A DNA stretch of 47,445 nucleotides from an uncultured Alistipes sp. GTDB lineage: Bacteria; Bacteroidota; Bacteroidia; Bacteroidales; Rikenellaceae. Of this stretch, positions 24,340-33,692 are shown in pieces. The position numbers and the translations under genes were made by a program. The notes under the pieces were generated by a model. The model did not search any database. It had not been told where the DNA came from and saw nothing but the letters and a program-made list of their open reading frames with translations. The stretch covers positions 1 through 47,445 of the forward strand of contig CALUJN010000014.1 of the NCBI GenBank assembly GCA_944320985.1. The letters run 5' to 3'. Position 1 is the first letter of the stretch. Each line of letters starts with the position of its first letter.

Positions 24340-27300
24340 TTATACCCTCGACACTGCAATCCGCAACGGCTCGTCGTCGATGTCTGAATCGACAACGGTG
24401 CCACCGGCCGGTTCTGCTGTTGCACGGACCTCCACGGCGAGCGTTTGCGAGGCAATGTAATCGGCATAGCGTGCAATCGCCTCAGCCACGATCTCCTTCT
24501 GCTCGATCTCCACGCGGATCTTGTCGGTCACTTCGAATCCGGAATCCTTTCGGATGTTCTGGATGCGGTTGATCAACTCACGTGCCACACCTTCCGCACG
24601 GAGTTCGTCCGTGAGGGTGATGTCGAGAGCCACGGTGAGCTTGCCCTCCGAGGCGACGAGCCATCCGGGCATGTCCTCGGAGGTAATCTCGAAGTCCGCG
24701 GGCGTCACGACGATCCGTTCGCCGTCGATCTCCAGTACGGATTCGGGCGCCGCCTCGATTTCGGCGATGCGCTCCTGATCGAATCCGGCCACCAGGGCGG
24801 CGATCTGTTTCATCTGCTTGCCGTAGCGGGGCCCGAGCGTCTTGAAGTTGGGCTTGATGCGTTTGGTGATGATTCCGGTGGTCTTCTCGATGAGCTCGAT
24901 CTCCTTGACGTTCACCTCGCTCATGATGAGGTTCTTCACGGCGGCAATGTGCTCGGCCATCGAGGGGTCGAGTACCGGGATGAGGATCTTCATCAGCGGC
25001 TGGCGCACCTTGATCGAGACCTTGCGGCGCAGGACCAGCACCATCGACGAAACCCGCTGTGCGAGATCCATCCTCTCTTCGAGCTGGCGGTCGATGCATG
25101 TTTCGTCGGCCTTGGGGAAGGTCGAGAGGTGAACCGATTCATCGGTGTGACGGCCGCTCATGGCGTTCAGGTCGCAGAAGATGCGGTCGGAGATGAACGG
25201 CGCGAAGGGTGCCGCGAGCATTGCGACGGTCTCCAGACAGGTATAGAGCGTCTGATAGGCTGCGAGTTTGTCCTCGGACATTCCGCCGCCCCAGAAACGT
25301 TTGCGGTTCAGACGCACGTACCAGTTCGAAAGGTTTTCGCCGACGAACTCCTGAATGGCTCGAGCCACGGGCGTGGGATCGTAGTTCTCGAGGTATTCGG
25401 TGACGTCCTTGACGAGCGAGTTCAGCAGGGAGATGATCCACCGATCGATCTCGGGGCGTCGCTCCAGCGGCACTTCGGGTTCGCGGCCCGTGAAGGCGTC
25501 GACGTTGGCGTAGAGCGCGAAGAACGAATAGGTGTTGTAGAGCGTGCCGAAGAACTTGCGGCGCACTTCGTCAACCCCTTCGCGATCGAATTTGAGGTTG
25601 TCCCAGGGCTGCGAGTTGGAGATCATGTACCAGCGCGTGGCATCGGGTCCGTATGTGTCGAGTACGTCAAACGGATCAACGGCGTTTCCGAGCCGTTTGG
25701 ACATCTTGTTTCCGTTCTTGTCGAGCACCAGACCGTTCGAGATGATGTTCTTGAAGGCCACCGAGTCGAACAGCATCGAGGCGATGGCGTGCAGCGTGAA
25801 GAACCATCCGCGGGTCTGGTCGACGCCCTCGGCGATGAAGTCGGCCGGGTAGACCTCCTTGAAGTCCTCCTTATGCTCGAAGGGGTAGTGTACCTGGGCA
25901 TAGGGCATGGCTCCCGAGTCGAACCAGACGTCGATCAGGTCGGGTTCGCGGCGCATCGGCTCACCTTTCGAGGAGACCAGCACGATCGAATCGACATAGG
26001 GGCGGTGCAGGTCGATGTTTTTGGTCGAGTAGTTCTCCTTCGACATGTCGCCGACCTTGAAATTCTTGTAGGGGTTTTCGGTCATCACGCCGGCGGCGAT
26101 CGCTTTGTCGATCTCCTGCATGAGCTCCTCGACCGAACCGATGCACTTCAGCTCCGAGCGGTCTTCGGTGGCCCAGATCGGAAGCGGCGTGCCCCAGAAT
26201 CGCGAACGCGAGAGGTTCCAGTCGTTGAGGTTTTCGAGCCACTTGCCGAAGCGTCCCGTACCGGTCGATTCGGGCTTCCAGCGGATCGTGCGGTTCAACT
26301 CGATCATGCGCTCCTTGCAGGCCGTCGTGCGGATGAACCACGAATCGAGCGGGTAGTAGAGCACGGGTTTGTCCGTACGCCAGCAGTGGGGATAGTTGTG
26401 CACGTGTTTCTCGATCTTGAAGGCCTGATTGGCGGCCTTCATCTTCATGCAGATGTAGATGTCGAGCGATTCAGCGGCTTGGGCAGCCTTTTCGTCGTAC
26501 TTGCCGTCGACGGTGAACTGCGGGTCGTAGGCATTCTTGACCCAGCGGCCCTCGTACTCCTTGTAGACCTCGACGTCGACGCACTCACGGACGAATTGCT
26601 CGTCCAGCTCGTCGAGGAGGTAGAATTTTCCGGTGAGGTCGACCATCGGTCGGGTTTCGCCCTTCTTGTTGATCATGAAGAGCGAGGGGATTCCGGCGGC
26701 GCGGGCGACGAATGCGTCGTCGGCACCGAACGTCGGGGCGATGTGGACGATACCCGTACCGTCCTCTGTGGTGACGTAGTCGCCCGAGATGACGCGGAAG
26801 GCCTTTGCGGAGGCATCGTGCCAGTTGCCCTCCTCATCCAGTTCGACGGGTTTGCCCCACGGCAGCAGCTGCGCGTAGTGCATGCCGACCAGCTCGGGCC
26901 CCTTCCACTCTCCGACTACCTGGTAGGGGATCAGCTTGTCGCCTGGCTTGTAGTCCTCGAGCGCCAGCCCTTCGGCCTTCTTGTTGAAATGGGCGTTCAG
27001 AAGCGCTTTGGCCACGACGGCTGTCATCTTCTCGCCGGTGTAGGGGTTGTAGCTGCGCACGGCTACGTAGTCGATTTTCGGGCCGACGCAGAGGGCCGTA
27101 TTCGAGGGCAGGGTCCACGGCGTGGTGGTCCAGGCCAGGAAGACGGGCGTTCCCCACCCCTCCATTTCGGGTTTGGGGTCGAGGATCCGGAACTGGGCTA
27201 CGGCCGTCGTATCCTTCACGTCGCGGTAGCAGCCGGGCTGGTTCAGCTCATGGGTCGAGAGACCCGTTCCGGCGGCCGGCGAGTAGGGCTGAATGGTGTA

Positions 27301-27825
27301 TCCCTTGTAAAGGAGCCCCTTGTCGTAGAGCTGCTTCAGAAGCCACCACAGCGATTCGATGTACTTGTTGTCGTAGGTGATGTAGGGGTCGTCCATGTTG
27401 ACCCAGTATCCCATCTTGCGGGTGAGGTTCTCCCACACGCCGGTGAACTCCATGACGGCTTCGCGGCAGGTGCGGTTATACTCCTCGATGGAGATCTTCT
27501 TGCCGATATCCTCCTTGGTGATTCCGAGTTTCTTCTCGACGCCCAGCTCGACGGGCAGTCCGTGGGTGTCCCAGCCGGCCTTGCGGTGTACGAGGTATCC
27601 CTGTTGGGTCTTGTATCGGCAGAAGACGTCCTTGATGGTACGGGCCATGACGTGGTGGATGCCGGGCATACCGTTGGCCGAGGGGGGACCTTCGTAAAAT
27701 ACGAACGTCGGATGTCCCTCACGGGTTTCGATGCTTTTGTGGAATGTGTCGTGTGCATCCCATTCGCCGAGCACGTCGGCGGCGGTTCCGGCCAGGTCGA
27801 GGCCTTTATACTCCTTGAACTTCAT
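24340..27825 (-). CDS. ileS: Isoleucyl-tRNA synthetase
   Basis: 1161 aa from the ATG at 27825. The open frame reaches further upstream, but those residues do not belong to the family; MKFKEYKGLDL is the usual start. It charges tRNA-Ile and edits misacylated valine. The class I signature appears as PPSANGMPGIHH (47-58) and the second as KMSKR (about 707-711). The editing domain lies between them (WTTTPWTLPSNTAL, GTGIVHIAPTFG). The long form with PPSANGxPGxHH belongs to the eukaryote-like clade of IleRS, common in Bacteroidetes and often tolerant of mupirocin (family knowledge, not tested here). It is transcribed toward the dksA-like gene. Confidence 0.98.
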   Translation of the reverse strand: MKFKEYKGLDLAGTAADVLGEWDAHDTFHKSIETREGHPTFVFYEGPPSANGMPGIHHVMARTIKDVFCRYKTQQGYLVHRKAGWDTHGLPVELGVEKKLGITKEDIGKKISIEEYNRTCREAVMEFTGVWENLTRKMGYWVNMDDPYITYDNKYIESLWWLLKQLYDKGLLYKGYTIQPYSPAAGTGLSTHELNQPGCYRDVKDTTAVAQFRILDPKPEMEGWGTPVFLAWTTTPWTLPSNTALCVGPKIDYVAVRSYNPYTGEKMTAVVAKALLNAHFNKKAEGLALEDYKPGDKLIPYQVVGEWKGPELVGMHYAQLLPWGKPVELDEEGNWHDASAKAFRVISGDYVTTEDGTGIVHIAPTFGADDAFVARAAGIPSLFMINKKGETRPMVDLTGKFYLLDELDEQFVRECVDVEVYKEYEGRWVKNAYDPQFTVDGKYDEKAAQAAESLDIYICMKMKAANQAFKIEKHVHNYPHCWRTDKPVLYYPLDSWFIRTTACKERMIELNRTIRWKPESTGTGRFGKWLENLNDWNLSRSRFWGTPLPIWATEDRSELKCIGSVEELMQEIDKAIAAGVMTENPYKNFKVGDMSKENYSTKNIDLHRPYVDSIVLVSSKGEPMRREPDLIDVWFDSGAMPYAQVHYPFEHKEDFKEVYPADFIAEGVDQTRGWFFTLHAIASMLFDSVAFKNIISNGLVLDKNGNKMSKRLGNAVDPFDVLDTYGPDATRWYMISNSQPWDNLKFDREGVDEVRRKFFGTLYNTYSFFALYANVDAFTGREPEVPLERRPEIDRWIISLLNSLVKDVTEYLENYDPTPVARAIQEFVGENLSNWYVRLNRKRFWGGGMSEDKLAAYQTLYTCLETVAMLAAPFAPFISDRIFCDLNAMSGRHTDESVHLSTFPKADETCIDRQLEERMDLAQRVSSMVLVLRRKVSIKVRQPLMKILIPVLDPSMAEHIAAVKNLIMSEVNVKEIELIEKTTGIITKRIKPNFKTLGPRYGKQMKQIAALVAGFDQERIAEIEAAPESVLEIDGERIVVTPADFEITSEDMPGWLVASEGKLTVALDITLTDELRAEGVARELINRIQNIRKDSGFEVTDKIRVEIEQKEIVAEAIARYADYIASQTLAVEVRATAEPAGGTVVDSDIDDEPLRIAVSRV

Positions 27826-27865
27826 ATCGGTAAGCAAAAATTTTCGTATCTGTTTTGACAACTGG

Positions 27866-27898
27866 CAAAGATAATAAAAAGATTGGAAAACGTTGCAA
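27866..27898 (-). promoter_or_regulatory. Predicted promoter for ileS
   Basis: On the - strand TATCTTTG (27873-27866) lies 40 bases before the ATG. TTG at 27898-27896 is 22 bases upstream of the box. Confidence 0.55.
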
Positions 27899-27935
27899 CA
27901 TTGTGTCGATTCCCATGCTCCGCCACTCCCGACCA

Positions 27936-27978
27936 TAAAAAATCCGGGCCGCTCCATGGTGAGGATCCGGCCCGGAAT
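27936..27978 (-). terminator. Intrinsic terminator after the ABC exporter gene
   Basis: On the - strand the stem TCCGGGCC / GGCCCGGA (27976-27969 with 27950-27943) has an 18-base loop and is followed by six T (complement of 27942-27937). It lies 47 bases past the stop. Confidence 0.85.
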
Positions 27979-28023
27979 ACTCTATTTTCGACGCGCATCC
28001 GTTTCGCGCTGCGCAACCGGCTG

Positions 28024-29853
28024 TCAGTCGAAAGACTGCATCTCGATGAGTTTGGCGTAGATGCCGTTTCGCTCCATGAGTTCGGCATGGGTTCCCTGTT
28101 CGGCGATGCGTCCGTGGTCGACGACGATGATCAGGTCGGCGTTGTGGATCGTCGAGAGTCGGTGTGCGATCACCACCGAGGTGCGCCCCTTGAGCAGGTT
28201 GTTCAGGGCATCCTGGACGAGTTTCTCGCTCTCGGTGTCGAGAGCCGAGGTGGCCTCGTCGAGGATCAGGATGTCGGGGTTCTTCAGCACGGCCCGGGCG
28301 ATCGAGAGGCGTTGGCGCTGACCTCCGGAGAGTTTCACACCGCGGTCGCCGATGTTGGTATCGTAGCCCTCGGGACATTCGCGGATGAAGCTGTCGGCGT
28401 TGGCCACGCGGGCGGCTTCGACAACCTCTTCGCTCGTGGCGCCGCGACGCCCCATGGCGATGTTGTTCTTGATGGAGTCATTGAAGAGCACGGTGTCCTG
28501 GGCCACGACGCTCATGTGTGCGCGGACGCTCTCCTGCGAGTAGTCGCGCAGCGACACGCCGTCGAGGAGGATCTCTCCGGCCGTGGGGTCGTAGAAGCGG
28601 GGCAGGAGCTCGCTGAGGGTCGATTTTCCGCCTCCGGAAGGTCCGACAAGGGCCACGGTCTGACCGTGGCGGATCTCGAACGAAATTCCGTCGATTACTT
28701 CGCGAGAACCGTCGTAGGAGAAGTGTACGTTGCGGAATTCGATCTTGTCTTTCAGTCCGGTGAACTCCTTGGCGTCGGGTTTGTCCTGAATTTCGGGTTT
28801 GGTGTCGATGATCGAGAAGATGCGCTCACCGGCAGCCAGACCCTGGTTGATGTTGGCAAACTGGTCGATGAAGGTTCGGACGGGACGGGTGATCTGCGAG
28901 AAGATGGCCACGAAGGCGATGAAACCTCCGGGGTCGAGCGATCCGGCGGCCACGAGGGCGCCTCCGAAGACGAGGATCACGCCGACGGCCGTGATGCCGA
29001 GGAATTCGCTCATGGGTGATGCGAGCTGCTGCCGGCGTGCCATCGAGAGGGTCAGGCGAGCCAGATCGGCACTGATGTCGTAGTATTTCTGTTTGATGTA
29101 TTCGGTGGCGTTGTAGCTCTTGATGACCTTGATTCCGGAGAGGGATTCGTCGAGCGTGGCGACCATTTCGCCCATGCGCTGCTGATTGGTCCGGGCGGGA
29201 TGGCGGAGCTTTTTGACGATGTTGCCGATCAGCAGGGCGACGATCGGCAGGAAGAGTACCGAGAAGACGGCGAGTTCCCACGAGATGGCGATCATCATGA
29301 CGATGTATCCGATGATGAGGAAGGGTTCGCGGAACGACACCTGGAGGGTGTTTGTGATACAGAACTGCACGACGCCGACGTCGGAGGTGATTTTGGAGAT
29401 GATGTCGCCCTTTCGCTGGTCGGAGAAGTACCCGACGTTCATGTCCATGACGCGGGCGAACATCTCGTTGCGCATCTTCTGGAGGGTGCGTGTGCGCATG
29501 TTCTCCATGGTCCAGGCTCCGAGGTAGCGGAAGAGGTTGCTCAGGAAGCTGATGATGATGGCGATGATGGCCAGCAGCATGAGGACATTCTGTCGGTCAT
29601 ACTCCTGGAAAAGGTGCGAGTAGGTGAAGTTGAACAGGGTGGTGAGGTACTCCTGGTTGAATTCTACGGGCGGGAGTTTTTCCACATACTCGAACGAGTA
29701 GTTCGCATCGAACATGGTGTTCAGGATCGGGATGATCAGCATGAACGTCAGCGAGTTGAACAGAGCGTAGAGCAGCGAGTAGATGAAATAGGGGATCGCG
29801 TATTTCTTGATCGGGCGGGCAAAGCCCAACAGCCGCATGTAGGTTTTGAACAT
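28024..29853 (-). CDS. msbA: ABC transporter, fused permease-ATPase, MsbA type
   Basis: 609 aa. The N-terminal ABC membrane domain has about six transmembrane helices (residues about 15-320). It is followed by one nucleotide-binding domain with Walker A GPSGGGKST (404-412), the signature LSGGQRQRLSIARAVL and Walker B ILILDEATSALD. As a homodimer such proteins flip lipids. Closest by architecture and genome setting is MsbA, which moves lipid A-core across the inner membrane. A multidrug or other lipid exporter cannot be excluded. It is a single gene bounded by a terminator downstream and a hairpin-rich region upstream. A predicted -7 box (29966-29959) gives a leader of about 100 bases. Confidence 0.85.
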   Translation of the reverse strand: MFKTYMRLLGFARPIKKYAIPYFIYSLLYALFNSLTFMLIIPILNTMFDANYSFEYVEKLPPVEFNQEYLTTLFNFTYSHLFQEYDRQNVLMLLAIIAIIISFLSNLFRYLGAWTMENMRTRTLQKMRNEMFARVMDMNVGYFSDQRKGDIISKITSDVGVVQFCITNTLQVSFREPFLIIGYIVMMIAISWELAVFSVLFLPIVALLIGNIVKKLRHPARTNQQRMGEMVATLDESLSGIKVIKSYNATEYIKQKYYDISADLARLTLSMARRQQLASPMSEFLGITAVGVILVFGGALVAAGSLDPGGFIAFVAIFSQITRPVRTFIDQFANINQGLAAGERIFSIIDTKPEIQDKPDAKEFTGLKDKIEFRNVHFSYDGSREVIDGISFEIRHGQTVALVGPSGGGKSTLSELLPRFYDPTAGEILLDGVSLRDYSQESVRAHMSVVAQDTVLFNDSIKNNIAMGRRGATSEEVVEAARVANADSFIRECPEGYDTNIGDRGVKLSGGQRQRLSIARAVLKNPDILILDEATSALDTESEKLVQDALNNLLKGRTSVVIAHRLSTIHNADLIIVVDHGRIAEQGTHAELMERNGIYAKLIEMQSFD

Positions 29854-29958
29854 TCCGAAAGGTTTGTAAGTTGCGCAATCTCACATCGCGAAGTCCGGTT
29901 CGCGTCTTTTCGGCCGGCCGGGCCGGACAGAGACTTCGGTGTGGAAAACAATTTCCCG

Positions 29959-29966
29959 CAAATATA
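29959..29966 (-). promoter_or_regulatory. Predicted -7 element for the ABC exporter gene
   Basis: TATATTTG on the - strand matches TAnnTTTG, 105 bases before the ATG. No clear -33 is seen. Confidence 0.45.
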
Positions 29967-29986
29967 AGCATAATTGCCCGAAAAGC

Positions 29987-30009
29987 GAAAAAAGCCCGAA
30001 AAATCGGGC
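29987..30009 (-). terminator. Terminator after rnhA, part of a nested hairpin set
   Basis: On the - strand the stem GCCCGA / TCGGGC (30009-30004 with 29999-29994) is followed by six T (complement of 29993-29988). The 12-bp arms ATAATTGCCCGA (29970-29981) and TCGGGCAATTAT (30004-30015) form a competing, longer hairpin. Confidence 0.75.
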
Positions 30010-30100
30010 AATTATCGGGAAAAAACAACATTTTGACGGATCCGGATGACGATCTGGTGTTTCCCTTCGCGTATACTCGCTTGTTTTCGGTTCGCAGGAC

Positions 30101-30559
30101 CTATTCGGGAGTGTATCCCGTGTCCTCCTTCCAGTGTTCGCGATTGTTTGCAGCCGCCACGGCCAACTGGTCGCAACGGTTGTTCTCCACGGTGTCGGCG
30201 TGTCCCTTTACCCAGACGAACCGGACGTGGTGGCGGTTGTACGAGCGCAGGAAACGCGTCCAGAGGTCGGGATTCTTTTTCCCGGCGAAGCCTTTGCGGA
30301 CCCAGCCGAAGAGCCACCCCTTCGTAACGGCATCGACAACATACTTCGAGTCGGAATAGATCACGACGTCGGAGCCTTCGAACCGGAGTGCTTCGAGGGC
30401 GATGCAGACGGCCATGAGCTCCATGCGGTTGTTCGTCGTGAGGCGGAAACCCTGTGAGAGCTCCTTGCGGTGGGGGCCCGAGAGGAGCACAACACCGTAC
30501 CCTCCGGGTCCGGGATTTCCGAGAGCCGAGCCGTCGGTATAGATGGTGATGGATGGCAT
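30101..30559 (-). CDS. rnhA: Ribonuclease HI
   Basis: 152 aa from the ATG at 30559. The frame is open upstream to 30793, but that part runs through the repeat-rich spacer and has no family similarity. It cuts RNA in RNA-DNA hybrids, removing primers and R-loops. The RNase H fold starts ITIYTDGSALGNPGPGGYGVVL. The metal-binding acidic residues are Asp9 (TDGS), Glu47 (NNRMEL), Asp70 (YSDSKY) and Asp130 (NRCDQLA). The length is near E. coli RNase HI (155 aa). It is a single gene between the valS spacer and the ABC exporter gene. No -7 box was found upstream. Confidence 0.96.
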   Translation of the reverse strand: MPSITIYTDGSALGNPGPGGYGVVLLSGPHRKELSQGFRLTTNNRMELMAVCIALEALRFEGSDVVIYSDSKYVVDAVTKGWLFGWVRKGFAGKKNPDLWTRFLRSYNRHHVRFVWVKGHADTVENNRCDQLAVAAANNREHWKEDTGYTPE

Positions 30560-30600
30560 CGTAAAAGTTGCGGATTTCAGGTTGTTTTCCCCGGTTGCGA

Positions 30601-30629
30601 CAAGCCCCCGCCACGAGGGCGGGGGTTTG
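30601..30629. terminator. Strong hairpin between valS and rnhA
   Basis: A 12-bp stem with one G-T pair (CAAGCCCCCGCC at 30601-30612 with GGCGGGGGTTTG at 30618-30629), with loop ACGAG. Only a short T-rich flank follows in either direction. It probably ends the valS transcript about 310 bases past its stop, or stabilises its 3' end. Confidence 0.5.
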
Positions 30630-30705
30630 TACGGGGATTTGTCGTGGGGCACGGGGTTATCGGATTCGGGGAAGCCTCCGGATATTGCGCTCCTTTCCGG
30701 AGAGC

Positions 30706-30930
30706 ATCTCTTTCGGCACCCTTCCGGCAACCTTTCGGTTTGCAGTCTCTTCGGCGGCTTTCCGGCTCTTTCCGGACGGCACTCTATGGACACTCTTCCG
30801 GTATCCTTTTGGATTGCAGCCTCTCCGGCGGCTTCCCGGTTCTTTCCGGGCTCTTCCCGGACGGCACTCTATGGGCACCCTTCCGGCATCCTTTCGGATT
30901 GCAGCCTCTCCGGTTCTCCTTTACCCCCCC
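30706..30930. repeat. Tandem repeat array downstream of valS, three units
   Basis: Three diverged copies lie at about 30706-30780, 30781-30865 and 30866-30930. Shared blocks include ACTCTATGG, CACCCTTCCGG, ATCCTTTCGGATTGCAGCCT, CTCCGG and TCTTTCCGG; units 1 and 2 both end in GGACGGC. Unit 3 is cut short at the C9 run (30924-30932) beside the valS stop. No coding potential is recognised. Confidence 0.82.
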
Positions 30931-30941
30931 CCTCTTGAAAA

Positions 30942-33569
30942 CTATTTCAGGGCCTCGAGCTGCTCCCGGAGTGCGGCAATCTTGGCCTCGGCATCGGCCT
31001 GCTTGGCGCGTTCGTTGGCCACGACCTTCTCGGGTGCCGACTGTACGAAACGCTCGTTCGAGAGTTTCTTCATCACCGAGGCGAGGAAGCCTTCGTAGTA
31101 TTTCAGGTCATCCGAGAGTTTCTTGATCTCGGCCTGGGTGTCGATCTTGCCCTCCATAGGTACGAAATACTGCGTAGTCTTCACCAGGAAGGCTGCAGCT
31201 GCGGGATCCTTCTCCGTGACGGGCTCGATCGAGGAGAGGTTGGCCATCTTCATCACCACGGGGGCGAACTCCGCGGGGTAGTTCTCGTCGACGATGACAT
31301 GCAATGCGAGCGCCTCTTTTTGCGGGAGGTTCTTCTGGTTGCGGATGTTGCGCACCGAGGAGACAATCTCCTTCACGAGTTCGAAACGTGCCAGCAGTGC
31401 TTCGTCGGCCTTGGCCACCTCGGGCATCCGGGCTACGCAGATCGATTCACCCTCCTGCCGCGGGGCGAGTGCCTGCCAGATCTCTTCGGTGATGAAGGGC
31501 ATGAAGGGATGCAGCATACGCATCAGTGCGTCGAAATATCCCTTCGTGGCCTCGAGCGTCGCGGCATCGACGGGCTGTCCGTAGGCGGGTTTGACCATCT
31601 CGAGATAGAGGCTGCTGAAGTCGTCCCAGAAGAGACGGTAAATCTCCTTGAATGCCTCCGAGATGCGGTACGAACGGAAATCCTCGTCAATCTGTCCGAG
31701 CGAGCGGTTGAGCGCCTCGCGGAACCAGGCGACGGCCAGGCGGTTGTTTTCGCTCTGCTGTGCGGCAGCATCCACGGCCCAGCCGTTTACGAGCCGGTAG
31801 GCGTTCCAGATCTTGTTTCCGAAGTTGCGGCCCTGCTCGCAGAGCGCTTCGTCGAACATGACGTCGTTGCCGGCCGACGAGCTGATGAGCATCGCCATGC
31901 GGACACCGTCGGCGCCGTATTGTGCGATCAGATCGAGCGGGTCGGGGGAGTTGCCCAGCTGCTTGGACATCTTGCGTCCGATCTTGTCGCGGACGATGCC
32001 CGTGAAGTAGACATTGGAGAAGGGCTTTTCGTTGCGGTATTCATACCCGGCCATGATCATGCGGGCGACCCAGAAAAAGATGATGTCGGGTGCGGTCACC
32101 AGGTCGTTCGTCGGGTAGTAATATTCGATTTCGGGATTGTGGGGGTTGCGGATTCCGTCGAAGACGGAGATGGGCCAGAGCCACGACGAGAACCACGTGT
32201 CCAGCACATCCTTGTCTTGGCGCAGGTCCGAGAGCTGCAACGACGCATCGCCGCTCTTTGCGCGGGCCTTTTCGAGGGCCTCTTCGGGCGTCGGGGCGAC
32301 GACGAAGCCGCCCTTCGGGAGATACCACGCCGGGATGCGCTGTCCCCACCAGAGCTGACGGGAGATGCACCAGTCCTTGATGTTCTCCATCCAGTAGCGG
32401 TAGGTGTTCTTGTACTTTTCGGGGACGAAGCGGATGGCGTCCTCCAAGACGGCCTTCGTGGCGGGCTCGGCGAGCTCCTTCATCGAGAGGAACCACTGCA
32501 TCGAAAGTTTGGGCTCGATGGCTACGCCTGTGCGCTCCGAGTAGCCGACGTTGTTGGTGTAGTCCTCGACCTTCTCGAGCAGTCCGGCGGCGTCGAGGTC
32601 TCCCTCGATCTTGCGGCGGACGTCGAAACGGTCCTCGCCGACGTACATGCCGACCTTGTCGTTGATCGTTCCGTCGTCGTTGCAGATGTCGATGGATTCC
32701 AGGCCGTATTTCTCGCCCAGCATGTAGTCGTTGACGTCGTGGGCCGGGGTTACCTTCAGGGCTCCGGTACCGAATTCGATATCGACGTAGGTGTCGCGGA
32801 TGACGGGGATCGAGCGTCCGACGAGCGGCACGATGACGCGGGCGTCGTCGTGCAGATCCTGATAACGCGGGTCGTTGGGGTTGACGCAGAGGGCCGTATC
32901 GCCGAGGATGGTTTCGGGACGGGTCGTGGCGACGATGATCGTACGGTCCGCACCCTCGACCTTGTAGCGCAGGTAGTAGAGTTTACCGTGCGACTCCTTG
33001 AATACGACCTCTTCATCCGAGAGGGCGGTCTGTGCGGCGGGGTCCCAGTTGACCATGCGTACGCCGCGGTAGATCTTGCCCTTTTCGTAGAGGTCGCAGA
33101 AGACGCGCAGGACCCCTTCCGTGCGGATGTCATCCATCGTGAAGCAGGTGCGGTCCCAGTCGCACGAGGCGCCGAGTTTGCGCAGCTGCTGGAGGATCAC
33201 GCCGCCGTACTTCTCCTTCCACTCCCAGGCGTAACGAAGGAACTCTTCGCGCGAGAGCGAGGATTTCTCGATTCCCTTTTCGCGGAGCATGGCGACAACC
33301 TTGGCCTCCGTGGCGATCGAGGCGTGGTCCATGCCGGGGACCCAGCAGGCGTTCTTTCCGGACATGCGGGCGCGTCGCACGAGCACATCCTGCAGCGTGT
33401 TGTTGAGCATGTGGCCCATGTGGAGCATGCCGGTGACGTTGGGGGGCGGAATGACGATCGTATAGGGCTGTCGCTCATCGGGTTCCGAGTGGAATAGCTT
33501 GTGATTGATCCAGTAGTCGTACCATTTGGACTCGATCTGCTGGGGTGCGTATTTGTCAGCGATTTGCAT
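30942..33569 (-). CDS. valS: Valyl-tRNA synthetase
   Basis: 875 aa, full length. It charges tRNA-Val. Class I motifs: [15 protein letters not shown] (41-55, HMGH at 50-53) and [16 protein letters not shown] (the KMSKS equivalent reads KMSKQ). The editing domain has [14 protein letters not shown] and [12 protein letters not shown]. The C-terminal coiled-coil arm, rich in Lys, Glu and Ala (about 800-875), is typical of ValRS. The gene is divergent from lon and has a TAACTTTG -7 box in the shared 123-base gap. A G9 run follows the stop codon by 9 bases. Confidence 0.98.
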   Translation of the reverse strand: MQIADKYAPQQIESKWYDYWINHKLFHSEPDERQPYTIVIPPPNVTGMLHMGHMLNNTLQDVLVRRARMSGKNACWVPGMDHASIATEAKVVAMLREKGIEKSSLSREEFLRYAWEWKEKYGGVILQQLRKLGASCDWDRTCFTMDDIRTEGVLRVFCDLYEKGKIYRGVRMVNWDPAAQTALSDEEVVFKESHGKLYYLRYKVEGADRTIIVATTRPETILGDTALCVNPNDPRYQDLHDDARVIVPLVGRSIPVIRDTYVDIEFGTGALKVTPAHDVNDYMLGEKYGLESIDICNDDGTINDKVGMYVGEDRFDVRRKIEGDLDAAGLLEKVEDYTNNVGYSERTGVAIEPKLSMQWFLSMKELAEPATKAVLEDAIRFVPEKYKNTYRYWMENIKDWCISRQLWWGQRIPAWYLPKGGFVVAPTPEEALEKARAKSGDASLQLSDLRQDKDVLDTWFSSWLWPISVFDGIRNPHNPEIEYYYPTNDLVTAPDIIFFWVARMIMAGYEYRNEKPFSNVYFTGIVRDKIGRKMSKQLGNSPDPLDLIAQYGADGVRMAMLISSSAGNDVMFDEALCEQGRNFGNKIWNAYRLVNGWAVDAAAQQSENNRLAVAWFREALNRSLGQIDEDFRSYRISEAFKEIYRLFWDDFSSLYLEMVKPAYGQPVDAATLEATKGYFDALMRMLHPFMPFITEEIWQALAPRQEGESICVARMPEVAKADEALLARFELVKEIVSSVRNIRNQKNLPQKEALALHVIVDENYPAEFAPVVMKMANLSSIEPVTEKDPAAAAFLVKTTQYFVPMEGKIDTQAEIKKLSDDLKYYEGFLASVMKKLSNERFVQSAPEKVVANERAKQADAEAKIAALREQLEALK

Positions 33570-33604
33570 GGCTCGTAGGGAATTTAACGTTGTTTCCGAA
33601 GACG

Positions 33605-33628
33605 CAAAGTTATTAACATTCTGTCAAA
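33605..33628 (-). promoter_or_regulatory. Predicted promoter for valS
   Basis: On the - strand TAACTTTG (33612-33605) lies 35 bases before the ATG, with TTTG (33628-33625) 12 bases upstream. Confidence 0.5.
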
Positions 33629-33655
33629 GATGAAATAAAATCTGCGAAAAATCGT

Positions 33656-33663
33656 TACCTTTG
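33656..33663 (+). promoter_or_regulatory. Predicted -7 element for the lon operon
   Basis: TACCTTTG lies 29 bases before the lon ATG. No -33 match or obvious heat-shock element was found in the 123-base divergent gap. Confidence 0.5.
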
Positions 33664-33692
33664 CAACTTGTATATAGGTATATAGGAACAGT

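Noticed and set aside
23319-24460. Long overlapping + strand open frames with repeated SSLLSGLGAL-type peptides
   Set aside because: They come from the degenerate tandem repeats and from the antisense of the DksA-like gene. All three frames stay open because the DNA is pyrimidine-rich, and no start region or family match is seen.
24445-27858. 1137-codon open frame on the + strand opposite ileS
   Set aside because: It is an antisense shadow of ileS caused by high-GC codon use. The peptide is rich in Val, Gly, Asp and Arg with no domain. The same applies to the long frames opposite valS, msbA, mutA and ClC.
30470-31126. + strand open frames with GGFPALSG and FRTALYG repeats
   Set aside because: They arise from the valS-tail tandem repeats and the antisense of valS. 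Several frames are open at once, so this is composition, not coding.
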